Notes under the pieces: generated by a model
What the model was told of the DNA's origin: nothing
Databases searched by the model: none
Seen by the model: the letters and a program-made list of their open reading frames with translations, nothing else
Shown: piece by piece, positions 43,045-52,342 of the stretch
How positions within the stretch are numbered: the first letter of the stretch is position 1
How the letters are laid out: each line of letters begins with the position of its first letter
Made by a program: the position numbers and the translations under genes
Assembly: GCA_900470805.1 (NCBI GenBank)
Contig: UCCA01000023.1
Coordinates: 124,001 to 188,000, forward strand
Length of the DNA: 64,000 nt
Source of the DNA: Hyphomicrobiales bacterium
GTDB lineage: Bacteria; Pseudomonadota; Alphaproteobacteria; Rhizobiales; Rhizobiaceae
Direction: 5' to 3'

Positions 43045-43617
43045 CTACTTGCCGAGCAGGATCGCCGCAGCGCTTCGAGCCGCTGAAAACCCATCTGCAA
43101 CGCCTTTGAGGTATGCCTCGGTCATGGCGCCATCCATCAATAAGAGCAGTTGATCGGCTAGCTCATCTCGCCTTGGCCTTCCTTCCACCAAAAGACCGTA
43201 GACATGCTGTCGTAAGCTGCGTTTATAATTGCTGACGATATCGAAGACGCCGCCGCCCGCATCAGCGGATTGATAGCTTGCGTGTGTCAACCAACAACCT
43301 CGGAAGTTTTCGTCTGCTGCTTCCTGTCGCATAATATTGAAAATATTGTCGACACGCTCAAATTCCGAGAGAGTGTCGTTGTCTTTTTCAGTCAGATTTT
43401 GCAGGATTTCGGAAGCCGTTTGCGTGTAAACGGCAGCGATCAGTTCGTCCTTTGACGTGAAGTTGTTATAGAGAGTCATACGAGCCACGCCGGCTTCGGC
43501 GATCACATCGTTGATGCCAACGTTTGATGATCCACGCTGGAAGAATAGCCTTCTAGCGGTTTCCATAAGGCGCTCACGAGCGAGCGACACATGTTGTTTT
43601 TCTGTTCGTTTTGCCAT
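43045..43617 (-). CDS. TetR-family transcriptional regulator
   Basis: A 190-residue repressor-type protein. The helix-turn-helix region is FQRGSSNVGINDVIAEAGVARMTLYNNFTSKDELI near residues 25-60. The C-terminal ligand domain is helical, with one cysteine in RGCWLTHASYQ. The ATG at 43617 (MAKRTEKQH) follows a GGTGGGGAT element; the frame opens slightly upstream at 43635. No efflux or oxidoreductase gene is adjacent, and the flanking 1 kb on its 5' side holds no recognised gene, so the target is unknown. Confidence 0.87.
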   Translation of the reverse strand: MAKRTEKQHVSLARERLMETARRLFFQRGSSNVGINDVIAEAGVARMTLYNNFTSKDELIAAVYTQTASEILQNLTEKDNDTLSEFERVDNIFNIMRQEAADENFRGCWLTHASYQSADAGGGVFDIVSNYKRSLRQHVYGLLVEGRPRRDELADQLLLLMDGAMTEAYLKGVADGFSAARSAAAILLGK

Positions 43618-44615
43618 TATCCCCACCCCCGGCATAATAGATAGATCAGTCTATATTTACTATGATTGGTTTTCTCGCCCTTCGCAACGCGAAACTCTGA
43701 ATGTGCTGACAAGGTGGAGATTGCGCCGTAACGGCGGATCGAACTGAAACGCTGACGCGTGGCGATCCCTCCTGCCTCGCATGCGCGGCTTTGAAAAATC
43801 TGGGCACGGCAACCAAGAACAAACTGATGACATTGCCAGAGAGCCAGTTTGATCGCATCGAAGTTGCGTAGGGCTCGCTTTGGAGGAGTCGTTGAGTTTG
43901 GAGAACCCCATTTCGATGGGGGGTGTGGTTGGGCGAATGGGCGTCAGACGCGGAAGCTACGTTCGCCTCGCCTTGACCACTCCCCTGCTCGCTCACGTTT
44001 GCGGGAGGCGGCACTGTAGAGAATGACGTCACCCGAGCAACAAGATAGGCGCGAGTTGCGGATCGATCACGGTTTCGAAGATGCGGCTTCTCACCGGCGT
44101 ATCGACGATCAAGGGCGCATAGGCGACAATGCGTTTGCCTCACCAACTCGCAAGATGAGCCACGCCAATGCCCTTTTTTAAAGGACCGCCTGCGGCAGCT
44201 GATCCACTGGTCACGCGATTTGGTGATTTTCGGCGTTCGCTGTTCGCTTGCCTTCATTCTCTGACAGCTTGCCCGAGCGGTTGCGGAAAACAGCTGACCG
44301 CAGCGCAGTTCGACCTCGCGCCCTGCGAGTTCGATACACAACTTTTCCGAGGTCACGCCGCCATCGGCGTAAAGCTTGCCTCCCGCGGACCGCCCTGCTT
44401 CGCCGCGTCAAGAAAACCCGGCGAACCGCGAAGGATCATGATGGCTTTGGCGAAAGACGGGAGAACGTCGCGCCGCTGATCGGGCGCTGATGACGCCGCC
44501 CACAAACTCAACAACACACTCTCGAAATTCTGCTCGATGCAACTTTGCCCACGGCGCTTCACCATGGGCAAAGTCAGTCACAGGTCATCCCTACCCCTGT
44601 TCGCTGCAATACGCG
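43618..44615. other. Gene-poor kilobase, possibly decayed sequence
   Basis: About 1 kb without a gene I can support. Several open frames exist on both strands (for example 43646-44356 minus and 44168-44479 plus), but their translations are arginine- and serine-rich, lack motifs and end arbitrarily. Short stretches look like remnants of once-coding DNA, yet I could not name a parent. No terminal inverted repeats of an insertion sequence were found. Confidence 0.45.
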
Positions 44616-45404
44616 TTAGTCCGCCGATGCGGTCCAACGCGAGTCACTTTGAAACAGGTCATTGAGCTTGTATGCAACTTCAGTACGGTTTGTTGCCTTG
44701 AGCTTCTTCATGATATTACGGATGTGAACCTTTACAGTGCTCTCGCGCAGATTAAGTTCATATGCGATTATCTTGTTCGCCTTGCCTTTGCGCAGAGCCT
44801 GCACCACCTCTGCCTGGCGCAAAGTAAACATGCGGGACAGCTCTTTTTGCCTCGGCGTGTTGTCAACCGGAACCGATGACGAGAAACTGCTCCCCGCAAC
44901 GATGAAAGTGCCGCCCGCCACGGCGAGTGCGATGGCTTCTACGCAAACTTCGATCCCGACGGACGATGGGATAAAACCGCGGGCGCCATGCTCGATAACC
45001 TTCAACGTCTGACTGAGATTGTCGCCATCCGCGAGAATAACCACAGGCGCCGGCGCGAGCTCGGCAACAATGCTGGCGATCTCCTCGCATAGCATGGAAT
45101 CGCCTGTCGTCCGTCCCGCGATATTGAGAAGCACCGCCTTCACGCGATGCGTCGCGTCCTTTTTCCGCCGCCACTCCGCCACCGACCCAACTGCAACGGC
45201 CTTCATACCCAGACCGTTCTGGGTCAACGTGGTGGCGAGGCACTCCCGATCGAGCGTTCTGCTATCAATAATGAGCAGACAACGGTCGCCATCTTGCGTC
45301 TTGACCTCTGTCAGCTCACCAAGAGATCTGGATGACACAGCCACAGCCTGAAGCCTGTTGACAGGTGCCCGTCCACTTTCAAATTCCGAAGGTACGTAAT
45401 TCAT
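44616..45404 (-). CDS. LuxR/NarL-type response-regulator-like transcription factor
   Basis: A 262-residue protein with a receiver-like N-terminal half (CLLIIDSRTLDRECLATTLTQNGLGMKAVAVGSV to about residue 180) and a LuxR helix-turn-helix at the C-terminus (LRQAEVVQALRKGKANKIIAYELNLRESTVKVHIRNIMKKL). In the receiver part the usual phospho-acceptor aspartate is not evident: the expected position reads VKAVLLNIAG, with asparagine. It may thus be a phosphorylation-independent regulator. The ATG at 45404 follows TGAGGCT; the frame opens at 45470. It stands alone with long non-coding DNA on both sides. Related rhizobial proteins control surface polysaccharide or motility, but that is not shown here. 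Confidence 0.85.
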   Translation of the reverse strand: MNYVPSEFESGRAPVNRLQAVAVSSRSLGELTEVKTQDGDRCLLIIDSRTLDRECLATTLTQNGLGMKAVAVGSVAEWRRKKDATHRVKAVLLNIAGRTTGDSMLCEEIASIVAELAPAPVVILADGDNLSQTLKVIEHGARGFIPSSVGIEVCVEAIALAVAGGTFIVAGSSFSSSVPVDNTPRQKELSRMFTLRQAEVVQALRKGKANKIIAYELNLRESTVKVHIRNIMKKLKATNRTEVAYKLNDLFQSDSRWTASAD

Positions 45405-46057
45405 ACTAGCCTCATACTCAATAGTGTTAGAGGTGACCATTCGCAACGAAATGCAATACTCGGGAGACATTTGCGTTTAACAAGTCAGTTTAAGTAGTCT
45501 ATCCACTTTTTGGTCGCTTATTGCGAGTGGTTTCTACTTTATTAAGAACCTACATAGATGACTACTGATAATCAATACAAAATATTTTGTCGTGTTTATA
45601 TTAAAAATGTTCAGTATATAAAAATATGCCTCCTATTGATAAAAATAGGAATTATATTTTATTTGAAAATAAAAATATCTAGGAAGAACATTATTTAATT
45701 TATTCTTTGGAAATAGCGTTTCTTAACGATAACCAGAAGAGGCGCTCTGCATTACTTTTTCCTGCAGGTAACGACTGCGCTATTTCGGCATGGCGCGGAG
45801 CAATATTGTTTCCGTCGCGATAGTCAAACGTCAACAGCGAACCTCAGCGTGCGACAAGGAACTTCGATCGGTGGCGCGACATATAGCCGAGGCGCAGCTG
45901 CAACACCGATACCAAGTAGAGACTTCGCAGGTTGCTTGACCTGGGGAAGCAGCTTCCCTTCTAGGTCGACCGACGAGATGGAAAGTGTGAGAGGCGTCGG
46001 TACCACTCCGCTTGCAGTTTGCGTATCCGACCCGCGATTAGTTGCAGTTTGTCAAAG
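45405..46057. other. Long AT-rich intergenic region upstream of the LuxR-type gene
   Basis: About 650 nt between the LuxR-type start and the cobM stop. From about 45530 to 45720 it is very AT-rich, with A/T runs, unlike the flanking genes. The part nearest the LuxR gene should contain its promoter. A 60-codon minus-strand frame (45824-46006) has no support. I see no cobalamin riboswitch or other RNA element here. Confidence 0.45.
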
Positions 46058-46816
46058 CTATTCCCGCCCTCTGAACCGTCGCTGATAGGTCGGGTCGTAG
46101 AGCGAACTCTCTATAAAATCAGAGGCGGAAAGAGACGGACCGACGAAAATGATCGCGGTTCGCTCGATCGGTTCTGCGGCGACACTAGCCTCGATATCGG
46201 CAAGTGTGCCGCGAACAATCCTCTCGTCAGCCCAGGATGCCTTGACAACGATCGCCACGGGGCAGTCCTCCCCATATAGCGGGGTGAGATCGCTGACGAC
46301 CTTTCCAAGCGCATGGATGGCAAGGTGGATTGCCAGCGTCGCGCCTGTCGCGCCGAACTTGGTCAATGTCTCATCGTTCGGCATCGGCGAGGCGCGGCCG
46401 GATACGCGGGTCAACACGAGGCTTTGCGCCACCCCGGGGATTGTCAGCTCACGGCCGAGTGCGGCGGCGGCGGCCGCGAATGCGGGAACGCCGGGTGTCA
46501 TCGTATGGGCGATACCATGCCGGTCGAGACGGCGGATCTGCTCGGCGACCGCACTCCACACGGAAAGATCGCCCGAATGCAGTCGCGCGACGTCTTCACC
46601 GGCATTCTCCGCCTTCAGATACTCGGCCTCGATCTCGTCGAGTGACATTGGCGCGGTATCGACGATTCGTGCGTCGGGCGGGCAATAGGCGAGCAGATCG
46701 GGCGAGACGATAGAGCCGGCGTAGAGGCAAACGGGGCACCGGCCGATCAGGTCACGGCCGCGTACGGTGATCAGGTCCGCGGCGCCAGGGCCCGCGCCGA
46801 TGAAATGAACCGTCAT
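46058..46816 (-). CDS. cobM: Precorrin-4 C11-methyltransferase
   Basis: A 252-residue SAM-dependent methyltransferase of aerobic cobalamin synthesis; it methylates precorrin-4 at C-11 to precorrin-5. The corrin/porphyrin methylase family start is VHFIGAGPGAADLITVRGRDLI, then CLYAGSIVSPDLL and RLHSGDLSVWSAVAEQ, diagnostic for CobM/CbiF. The C-terminus keeps FVGPSLSASDF. It is the last gene of the minus-strand cob run and starts 10 nt after the cobL stop. Confidence 0.96.
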   Translation of the reverse strand: MTVHFIGAGPGAADLITVRGRDLIGRCPVCLYAGSIVSPDLLAYCPPDARIVDTAPMSLDEIEAEYLKAENAGEDVARLHSGDLSVWSAVAEQIRRLDRHGIAHTMTPGVPAFAAAAAALGRELTIPGVAQSLVLTRVSGRASPMPNDETLTKFGATGATLAIHLAIHALGKVVSDLTPLYGEDCPVAIVVKASWADERIVRGTLADIEASVAAEPIERTAIIFVGPSLSASDFIESSLYDPTYQRRFRGRE

Positions 46817-46826
46817 GTCTTTATCC

Positions 46827-48050
46827 TCAATCTTTCGTCCAGCACCATTGCGTCACCGGCATAGCCGGTCGCCAACCCACCATTCCGCCGATGGGCGCGG
46901 CGCGGGCAATATCGATACGTGTCAGCGTGCCGCCCTTTTCGGCGTGCAGCCCGAGCAGCTTGGCTTCCATCTCCAGCGTCACGGCATTGGCGACGATCCG
47001 GCCCCCGGATTTCAACGCAGCAATGGCCGCCTCGATAACCCCGTTTTCACTGCCGCCGCCGCCAATGAAGATGGCATCCGGCTCCGGCAGGGATTGAAGC
47101 GCCGGCGGCGCCTCCCCTTCGACCACGGCAAGTCCTGTTACACCAAAGGCCAAGGCGTTGCGAGCGATGCGCTGGGCGCGATCGGGCGATTGTTCGATCG
47201 CGATCGCACGCAGCGACGGATCGCACAGCATCCACTCGATCCCGATCGAGCCCGAACCCGCGCCAACATCCCACAGCAGTTCGCCGTGACGCGGCGCCAA
47301 GGCAGAGAGCGTGACGGCACGGATCTCCCGTTTGGTGATCTGCCCATCATGTTCGAAGAGTTCGTCGGCTAGACCCGGCGCAAAGGCAAGCACGCGCGCG
47401 CCCGGCCCTGCCACGACGTCAACGGCGCAGACATTGAGCGGATCGATGTCCGCGAAATCGAATGCGTCGGCGCGACTGCTGCGCACACGCTCCTTTTCGC
47501 CTGCGAGCGCCTCAAGGACATGAATGCAAGACGCGCCGAAACCAGTGAACGTCAGTAGCGCTGCCAGCTGCTGTGGCGTCTCGCCATCCGAGGTCAGCGC
47601 GATGACACGACGTCCAGCGTGCAGGTGCGGGCGGATAAGGTCGAGCGGACGTCCGTGCAACGATATCTGGGCAGTGTCCTGCAACGCCCAGCCGAGCCGC
47701 GACGCCGCCATGCCAAAGGATGACGGAGCGGGAATGCAATACATCTCGCCGACCCCGACCCTGCGGGACAGCGTGGCACCAACGCCATAGAGAAAGGGAT
47801 CGCCGGAGGCGAGCACGACCACAGGCGAACCGCGGCGCGATGTGATTGCCTCGACCGATCGATCGAACGGGCTCTCCCAGGCGAGGCGTTCGCCGGTGAT
47901 GATCTCGGCCATCAACGCATGGTGACGCGCACCGCCGAACACGACGGAGGCAGCGGCAATGATGCGCTTCGCCTCGTCGCCGAGGCCCGCTGGACCATCT
48001 TCTCCAATGCCGATAATAGTCAGCCAGGGTTGATCGAAGGCGGAAGACAT
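46827..48050 (-). CDS. cobL: Precorrin-6Y C5,15-methyltransferase (decarboxylating)
   Basis: A fused bifunctional enzyme of 407 residues that methylates C-5 and C-15 of precorrin-6Y and removes the C-12 acetate carboxyl. The N-terminal CbiE-like methylase (WLTIIGIGEDGPAGLGDEAKRII, then VLASGDPFLYGVGATL) is followed by the C-terminal CbiT-like half with its SAM loop LLWDVGAGSGSIGIEWM. Two in-frame ATGs exist; 48050 is preferred, 48059 possible. Its start faces the cobK start with only 7 nt between, so both are driven from a tiny divergent region that lies inside the coding sequence of either neighbour. Confidence 0.94.
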   Translation of the reverse strand: MSSAFDQPWLTIIGIGEDGPAGLGDEAKRIIAAASVVFGGARHHALMAEIITGERLAWESPFDRSVEAITSRRGSPVVVLASGDPFLYGVGATLSRRVGVGEMYCIPAPSSFGMAASRLGWALQDTAQISLHGRPLDLIRPHLHAGRRVIALTSDGETPQQLAALLTFTGFGASCIHVLEALAGEKERVRSSRADAFDFADIDPLNVCAVDVVAGPGARVLAFAPGLADELFEHDGQITKREIRAVTLSALAPRHGELLWDVGAGSGSIGIEWMLCDPSLRAIAIEQSPDRAQRIARNALAFGVTGLAVVEGEAPPALQSLPEPDAIFIGGGGSENGVIEAAIAALKSGGRIVANAVTLEMEAKLLGLHAEKGGTLTRIDIARAAPIGGMVGWRPAMPVTQWCWTKD

Positions 48051-48057
48051 ATCAGGC

Positions 48058-48813
48058 ATGGGCAAGATCCGCATTCTGATGCTCGGCGGAACCAGCGAGG
48101 CAAACGCGCTTGCGAAGGTTCTGGCCGGTGACCCGCGATGCGACACGTTGCTGTCGCTCGCCGGCCGCACCGAACAGCCGATGATTCAGCTCCTGCCAAC
48201 GCGGATCGGCGGTTTCGGCGGTGCGGATGGCCTCGCCAATTTTTTGCACGATGGCGAATTCGATCTGCTGATCGACGCAACCCATCCTTTTGCGGCGCGA
48301 ATCTCCCAGAACGCCAGCGAAGCCGTGGCCAGTCTCGGCCTTCCGGCCTTCAGTCTTCAACGCCCCCAATGGGTGGCGCAGGCCGGTGACAACTGGCGGC
48401 ACGTCGCCACCATCGCGGAGGCTATCACGGCACTCGGCAGCAAGCCGCGTCGCGTGTTTCTTGCCATCGGCAGACAGGAAGCGCATCGCGCGGAGGGGGC
48501 GCCACAGCACTTCTATCTCGTCCGCAGCGTCGATCCCGTCCAGCCCCGCCTTGCTGTCGCCGACGTTCAATACATTCTCGATCGCGGCCCCTTCCACAGA
48601 GAAGGCGAAATCGCCTTGCTGGAAACGCATCGCATCGATGCCGTCGTCACCAAGAATAGCGGCGGATCGGCAACCTACGCCAAGATCGCTGCGGCTCGCC
48701 AGCTTGGTATGGAGGTGCTGATGGTCGGCCGCGCGTCCGCGCCCGCCATGCAGACGGTCGAGACGGTCGATGAGGCGCTGTCGACGATCAATCACCTGTT
48801 TTCTCCACGCTGA
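48058..48813 (+). CDS. cobK: Precorrin-6A reductase
   Basis: A 251-residue NADPH-dependent reductase that makes precorrin-6Y (dihydro-precorrin-6). It has the N-terminal IRILMLGGTSEANALAKVL, the conserved DLLIDATHPFAARISQNA and the C-terminal VTKNSGGSATYAKIAAARQLGMEVLMV. It is the only cob gene on the plus strand. Its 3' end overlaps the convergent cobJ 3' end by 26 bp, and its start is back-to-back with cobL. A GGAAG ribosome site precedes the ATG at 48058. Confidence 0.95.
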   Translation: MGKIRILMLGGTSEANALAKVLAGDPRCDTLLSLAGRTEQPMIQLLPTRIGGFGGADGLANFLHDGEFDLLIDATHPFAARISQNASEAVASLGLPAFSLQRPQWVAQAGDNWRHVATIAEAITALGSKPRRVFLAIGRQEAHRAEGAPQHFYLVRSVDPVQPRLAVADVQYILDRGPFHREGEIALLETHRIDAVVTKNSGGSATYAKIAAARQLGMEVLMVGRASAPAMQTVETVDEALSTINHLFSPR

Positions 48814-49555
48814 ACCGCGGCGTGTACACGATATCCGTCTTGCCTTCGCGGGCAATCACCCGCGTTTCGGCAGAGCCGATTATCACGCACGTCGCCATGT
48901 CCGCCGTCGCGGCATCGGCAGAGCCGAGCGGCTGGAGCGCGATGCGCTCGTCCGGGCGGCCCGCGGCCCGCCCGAAGATAACGGGCGTGGCATCGGGCAG
49001 ATGTTCGCGCAGCAGTTCGAAAGCCTTGCCAAGCTGCCAGGGTCGCGCCTTGCTGATCGGATTGTAGAGAGCGATGACGAAGCCGCCCTCTGCTGCCGCC
49101 TTCAATCGGCGTTCGATCGTCGCCCACGGCTTCAGGTTGTCAGACAGCGAGATCGCACAGAAATCATGTCCCAAAGGCGCGCCGACGCGCGCAGCAACTG
49201 CCAGCATCGCCGTGATCCCTGGGAGAATGACGAGATCCACATCGCGCCATTCCTCAGACCCGTTGTCGATCGCTTCGCAGACAGCCGCCGCCATGGCAAA
49301 CACGCCGGGATCTCCGCCCGAAACGACACAGACAGTTGCTCCCTTGGACGCGGCACGCAGCGCCGCGCCGGCACGGTCGAGTTCTTCGCGGTTATCAGAC
49401 GCCTGTCGCGTCTGGTCGGCCCGCAGGTTGAGCCTGTCGAGATACGGACCGTAGCCGAAAAAGATCGTGGCGTTCGACACCGCAGCCAGCGCCTCCGGTG
49501 TCATCTGGTCCGGGTTGCCGGGACCGGTGCCGATCACGAACAGCTGGCCGCTCAT
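48788..49555 (-). CDS. cobJ: Precorrin-3B C17-methyltransferase
   Basis: A 255-residue SAM-dependent methyltransferase that also drives ring contraction in the aerobic pathway. It has LFVIGTGPGNPDQMTPEALAAV, FFGYGPYLDRL, CVVSGGDPGVFAMAAAVCE and VIALYNPISKARPWQL, all CobJ/CbiH-like. The ATG at 49555 overlaps the cobI stop (ATGA) and follows GGGAGAG; the TTG at 49570 is rejected as start. It converges on cobK. Confidence 0.95.
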   Translation of the reverse strand: MSGQLFVIGTGPGNPDQMTPEALAAVSNATIFFGYGPYLDRLNLRADQTRQASDNREELDRAGAALRAASKGATVCVVSGGDPGVFAMAAAVCEAIDNGSEEWRDVDLVILPGITAMLAVAARVGAPLGHDFCAISLSDNLKPWATIERRLKAAAEGGFVIALYNPISKARPWQLGKAFELLREHLPDATPVIFGRAAGRPDERIALQPLGSADAATADMATCVIIGSAETRVIAREGKTDIVYTPRFSVEKTGD

Positions 49556-50280
49556 CGATTGCTCTCCCAACCCGGGACAAGAACCAGCGAGAAATACGGC
49601 GCATCGCCCTCAGGACGATCCGCAAGCTTGACCATCGCGGCGTTCGCCATCGTGCCGCGCTCGACGTAGACGGCATCCGAAAGACGGCCGGAAGCTTCCA
49701 GCGCGCGGCGGATTTTCGGCAGATTGCGCCCGACTTTCATGATGACGGCAGCCTGCGTATCGGACAGGCGGCGCCCAAGCTCGTCTTCCTCCATGGTCCC
49801 GGGAAGCACAGACAGCACATCGTCACCCTGGACGATCGGCATGCCAGCCAGCGACCAGCAGCCGGACATGGCGCTGATCCCGGGGATGACTTCCGTGGGA
49901 TACCGATTGGCCAGCCTGACATGCAGATGCATGTAGGAGCCGTAGAACAGCGGATCGCCTTCGCTCAGAACCGCCACCGTCCGGCCGGCATCGAGATGGG
50001 TGGCGACGGCTGCGGCGGATTGTTCGTAGAACGCCGTGATCTGGCGGCGGTACTCCGCCTCGTTCTTGTCGATCTCCGTGGTCACGGGATAGAAGAGTGG
50101 CAGCAAGATCGCGTGTTCCCCGATCAGGTGCTCGACGATGGCCTTGCCGTTGCCGCCCCTTCCACGCTTGGCGAAATACGCAATCACGTCAGCGGCTTCG
50201 ATCGCCTTGACGGCCTTGACCGTCAGCAGTTCCGGATCGCCGGGCCCCGTGCCGACGCCGATCATACGACCGGCGGTCAC
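49552..50280 (-). CDS. cobI: Precorrin-2 C20-methyltransferase
   Basis: A 242-residue SAM-dependent methyltransferase that makes precorrin-3A. It has MIGVGTGPGDPELLTVKAVKAIEAADVIAYF at the N-terminus, VAVLSEGDPLFYGSYMHL and VIPGISAMSGCW in the middle. Starts inside the end of cobH (4-nt overlap) and ends overlapping cobJ, so cobH, cobI and cobJ are translationally coupled. Confidence 0.96.
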   Translation of the reverse strand: MTAGRMIGVGTGPGDPELLTVKAVKAIEAADVIAYFAKRGRGGNGKAIVEHLIGEHAILLPLFYPVTTEIDKNEAEYRRQITAFYEQSAAAVATHLDAGRTVAVLSEGDPLFYGSYMHLHVRLANRYPTEVIPGISAMSGCWSLAGMPIVQGDDVLSVLPGTMEEDELGRRLSDTQAAVIMKVGRNLPKIRRALEASGRLSDAVYVERGTMANAAMVKLADRPEGDAPYFSLVLVPGWESNR

Positions 50281-50909
50281 AGGCCGGGCCTCGCAAGCGC
50301 GTTGAGGGTCGCGGCCGTCATCGCGCTCCCGCCGAGCCGCCCGCGCACGATGGCGAACGGAACGCCATAGGAATTTTCCGCAAGCGCGTCCTTGGATTCC
50401 GCCGCACCGACGAAACCGACCGGCATGCCGATGATCGCGGCCGGCTTCGGCGCGCCGTCGCGCAACAGTTCCAGCAGATGAAAGAGCGCGGTCGGCGCGT
50501 TGCCGATGGCAACGACGCTGCCGGCGAGGCGATCCTTCCAGAGATGAAGAGCGGCGGCCGAGCGGGTGTTTCCCGTCTCCTTCGCAAGTTCGGCGGTCCT
50601 GACATCGTGAAGCGTGCAGAGGACATCGTTCTTGGCCGGCAACCGTGTGCGGGTGACACCATGCGCCACCATCTCGGCGTCGCAGAAAATCGGTGCACCA
50701 GCATGCAATGCCGAGCGGGCGGCGCTGACGAAGTGCGGGGAAAACAGGAAGTTTTCGGCAGCCTCGACCAGTCCACAGGCATGGATCATACGCACGGCAA
50801 CGTCGGCTTCCTCTGCCGAAAACCGGGAGAGATCGGCCTCGCTGCGAATGATGGCAAAGGACCGCTCGTAAATGGCGTCACCGCTATGGATGTAATCGTA
50901 GTCTGGCAT
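50277..50909 (-). CDS. cobH: Precorrin-8X methylmutase
   Basis: A 210-residue enzyme that moves the C-11 methyl to C-12, giving hydrogenobyrinate. The active-site histidine is in VRMIHACGLVEAA near residue 43. APIFCDAEMVAHGVTRTRLP and the product-binding loop IGNAPTALFHLLELL plus GMPVGFVGAAESK are all typical of CobH. It overlaps cobI by 4 nt and follows cobG by 2 nt. Confidence 0.97.
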   Translation of the reverse strand: MPDYDYIHSGDAIYERSFAIIRSEADLSRFSAEEADVAVRMIHACGLVEAAENFLFSPHFVSAARSALHAGAPIFCDAEMVAHGVTRTRLPAKNDVLCTLHDVRTAELAKETGNTRSAAALHLWKDRLAGSVVAIGNAPTALFHLLELLRDGAPKPAAIIGMPVGFVGAAESKDALAENSYGVPFAIVRGRLGGSAMTAATLNALARPGL

Positions 50910-50911
50910 TC

Positions 50912-52276
50912 CTATTCCTGTCGCAGCGCTCGCGTGATGTTTTCCTTGCCGAGCCTCCCGAGGCAGGCCCTAGCAGATTCGCCAGCTTGTCTTTCATTTT
51001 TGATGAGGCGGGCGAGCCTCTCTATAGCGGATTTGATGTCACTGCCAGCAATCTGTATGTCCGGCGCGTGGGAAGCCAGACCGTTGAGGACGAGATTGTA
51101 GCCCCCGGCTGTTCCGGCAAGCGTCAATGCAGGGCGCGGGTGCGCGCAGCCTTTGGCGCAGCCGGACAGATGCACGGCCAGCGAGCCGTCAAGCAGGTCT
51201 GGACAGATATCGATCACCGCCTCCGCCATCGTCTTCGTCGCATATAAGCTCGACGCGCAGGCGCCGGCCCCTGCGCAGGTCGAAATCTGGGCGGACATGT
51301 CTTGGCTGTCGCTTGAAAGGCCGTGCAGATGGGCGTGCTGCAGAACGATCGGCGCTCTATCCGGCCCCAGCCCCGTGACAAAGAAACGGCGGTCAGGCGC
51401 CGGTCTGATGTCCTTGACACCCAGAGCCCGAACTGACGCCAGAAAGGCGGTGAGATCATTGGCAGACATCTGTCCAAACCGCGGCCTCAAGCCGACCACG
51501 ACTGTGCCGTCGACACTTTGATGCACGCCGAGCCCGGCCGCTTTGCCTCCGGGCTGGCCTGCAAGCGACATGCAGCCTATAGCGGGAAACACCTGCCGTA
51601 GCCGCGCATGCGGGATTTCGCGACAGCGCCTCTGCCAGCCGCTCGACAATAGCAGTCTGAGCAACTCGCCCACAGCAAGAATGGCTTCCTCAGCGTTGCC
51701 GATGGCGATCGTGTGGGCGCCACGTCCGTCGCCGGCAATGGCGACCTGCCATGTCCGCGAGGAAACAGCCAACAGGCGAATATCCGCTGTAACATCCGCC
51801 AATCCGAAGCGTCCGCCGCCATCGATAATTATTGCAAGCTTCGGCGCCAGCCCAGGCGACCGGAAGAGATCGGCCAGTTGCTGCCTTAGTTGCAGTTCCA
51901 TCGCAGCAGCATTTGCCAAGTCCCCGAACCCGGCGCCATGTAGGGGCGGCAATTCAATGACCGGGCTGGGGAGAACAACGATGCCGGCCGCATCAATCGC
52001 CGTAGCGAGCGGATCAATCGTTTCCTGTCGCAGGCCGCGGATCTGCAAGCTTCCTCTCGCGGTGATTTCCAGCAGACCATTGCCATATCGCACGGCAGCG
52101 CGCGCAACACTTTCGAACTGGTTGATGTCGAGGATGCCGGCCTTCGGGCGGAGGCGCGCAAGCAGCCCGTCCCCAGTCGGCATTGGACGGCTCAGCGTTG
52201 GACAGGCACCACGGCGCGCGAAGGGTTGGGTAGCGCTCTCCGTGATATCAGTGTCCATGTGGTCGCCGAGTGACAT
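50912..52276 (-). CDS. cobG: Precorrin-3B synthase
   Basis: A 454-residue monooxygenase of the aerobic pathway, related to sulfite/nitrite reductases, that inserts oxygen to form precorrin-3B. The nitrite/sulfite reductase half-domain repeats are seen: ITARGSLQIRGLR and GLRPRFGQMSANDL. The C-terminal cysteines for the iron-sulfur cluster are in STCAGAGACASSLYATK and HLSGCAKGCAHP. The ATG at 52276 has AAGGGA at good distance; an ATG at 52285 is possible. Together with CobF, its presence marks the oxygen-dependent route. Confidence 0.94.
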   Translation of the reverse strand: MSLGDHMDTDITESATQPFARRGACPTLSRPMPTGDGLLARLRPKAGILDINQFESVARAAVRYGNGLLEITARGSLQIRGLRQETIDPLATAIDAAGIVVLPSPVIELPPLHGAGFGDLANAAAMELQLRQQLADLFRSPGLAPKLAIIIDGGGRFGLADVTADIRLLAVSSRTWQVAIAGDGRGAHTIAIGNAEEAILAVGELLRLLLSSGWQRRCREIPHARLRQVFPAIGCMSLAGQPGGKAAGLGVHQSVDGTVVVGLRPRFGQMSANDLTAFLASVRALGVKDIRPAPDRRFFVTGLGPDRAPIVLQHAHLHGLSSDSQDMSAQISTCAGAGACASSLYATKTMAEAVIDICPDLLDGSLAVHLSGCAKGCAHPRPALTLAGTAGGYNLVLNGLASHAPDIQIAGSDIKSAIERLARLIKNERQAGESARACLGRLGKENITRALRQE

Positions 52277-52342
52277 GCGATCCATCCCTTCAAGTCCTAT
52301 TCTTACATGACAGCGGCAGACGGATCAAAACGCATGTCTGCT

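Noticed and set aside
43646..44356. 236-codon open frame on the minus strand
   Set aside because: No motif, biased towards Arg and Ser, and inconsistent with neighbouring codon use; not reported as a gene.
45824..46085. Short frames on both strands between the LuxR-type gene and cobM
   Set aside because: Each is 60-86 codons, without ribosome sites or recognisable domains.
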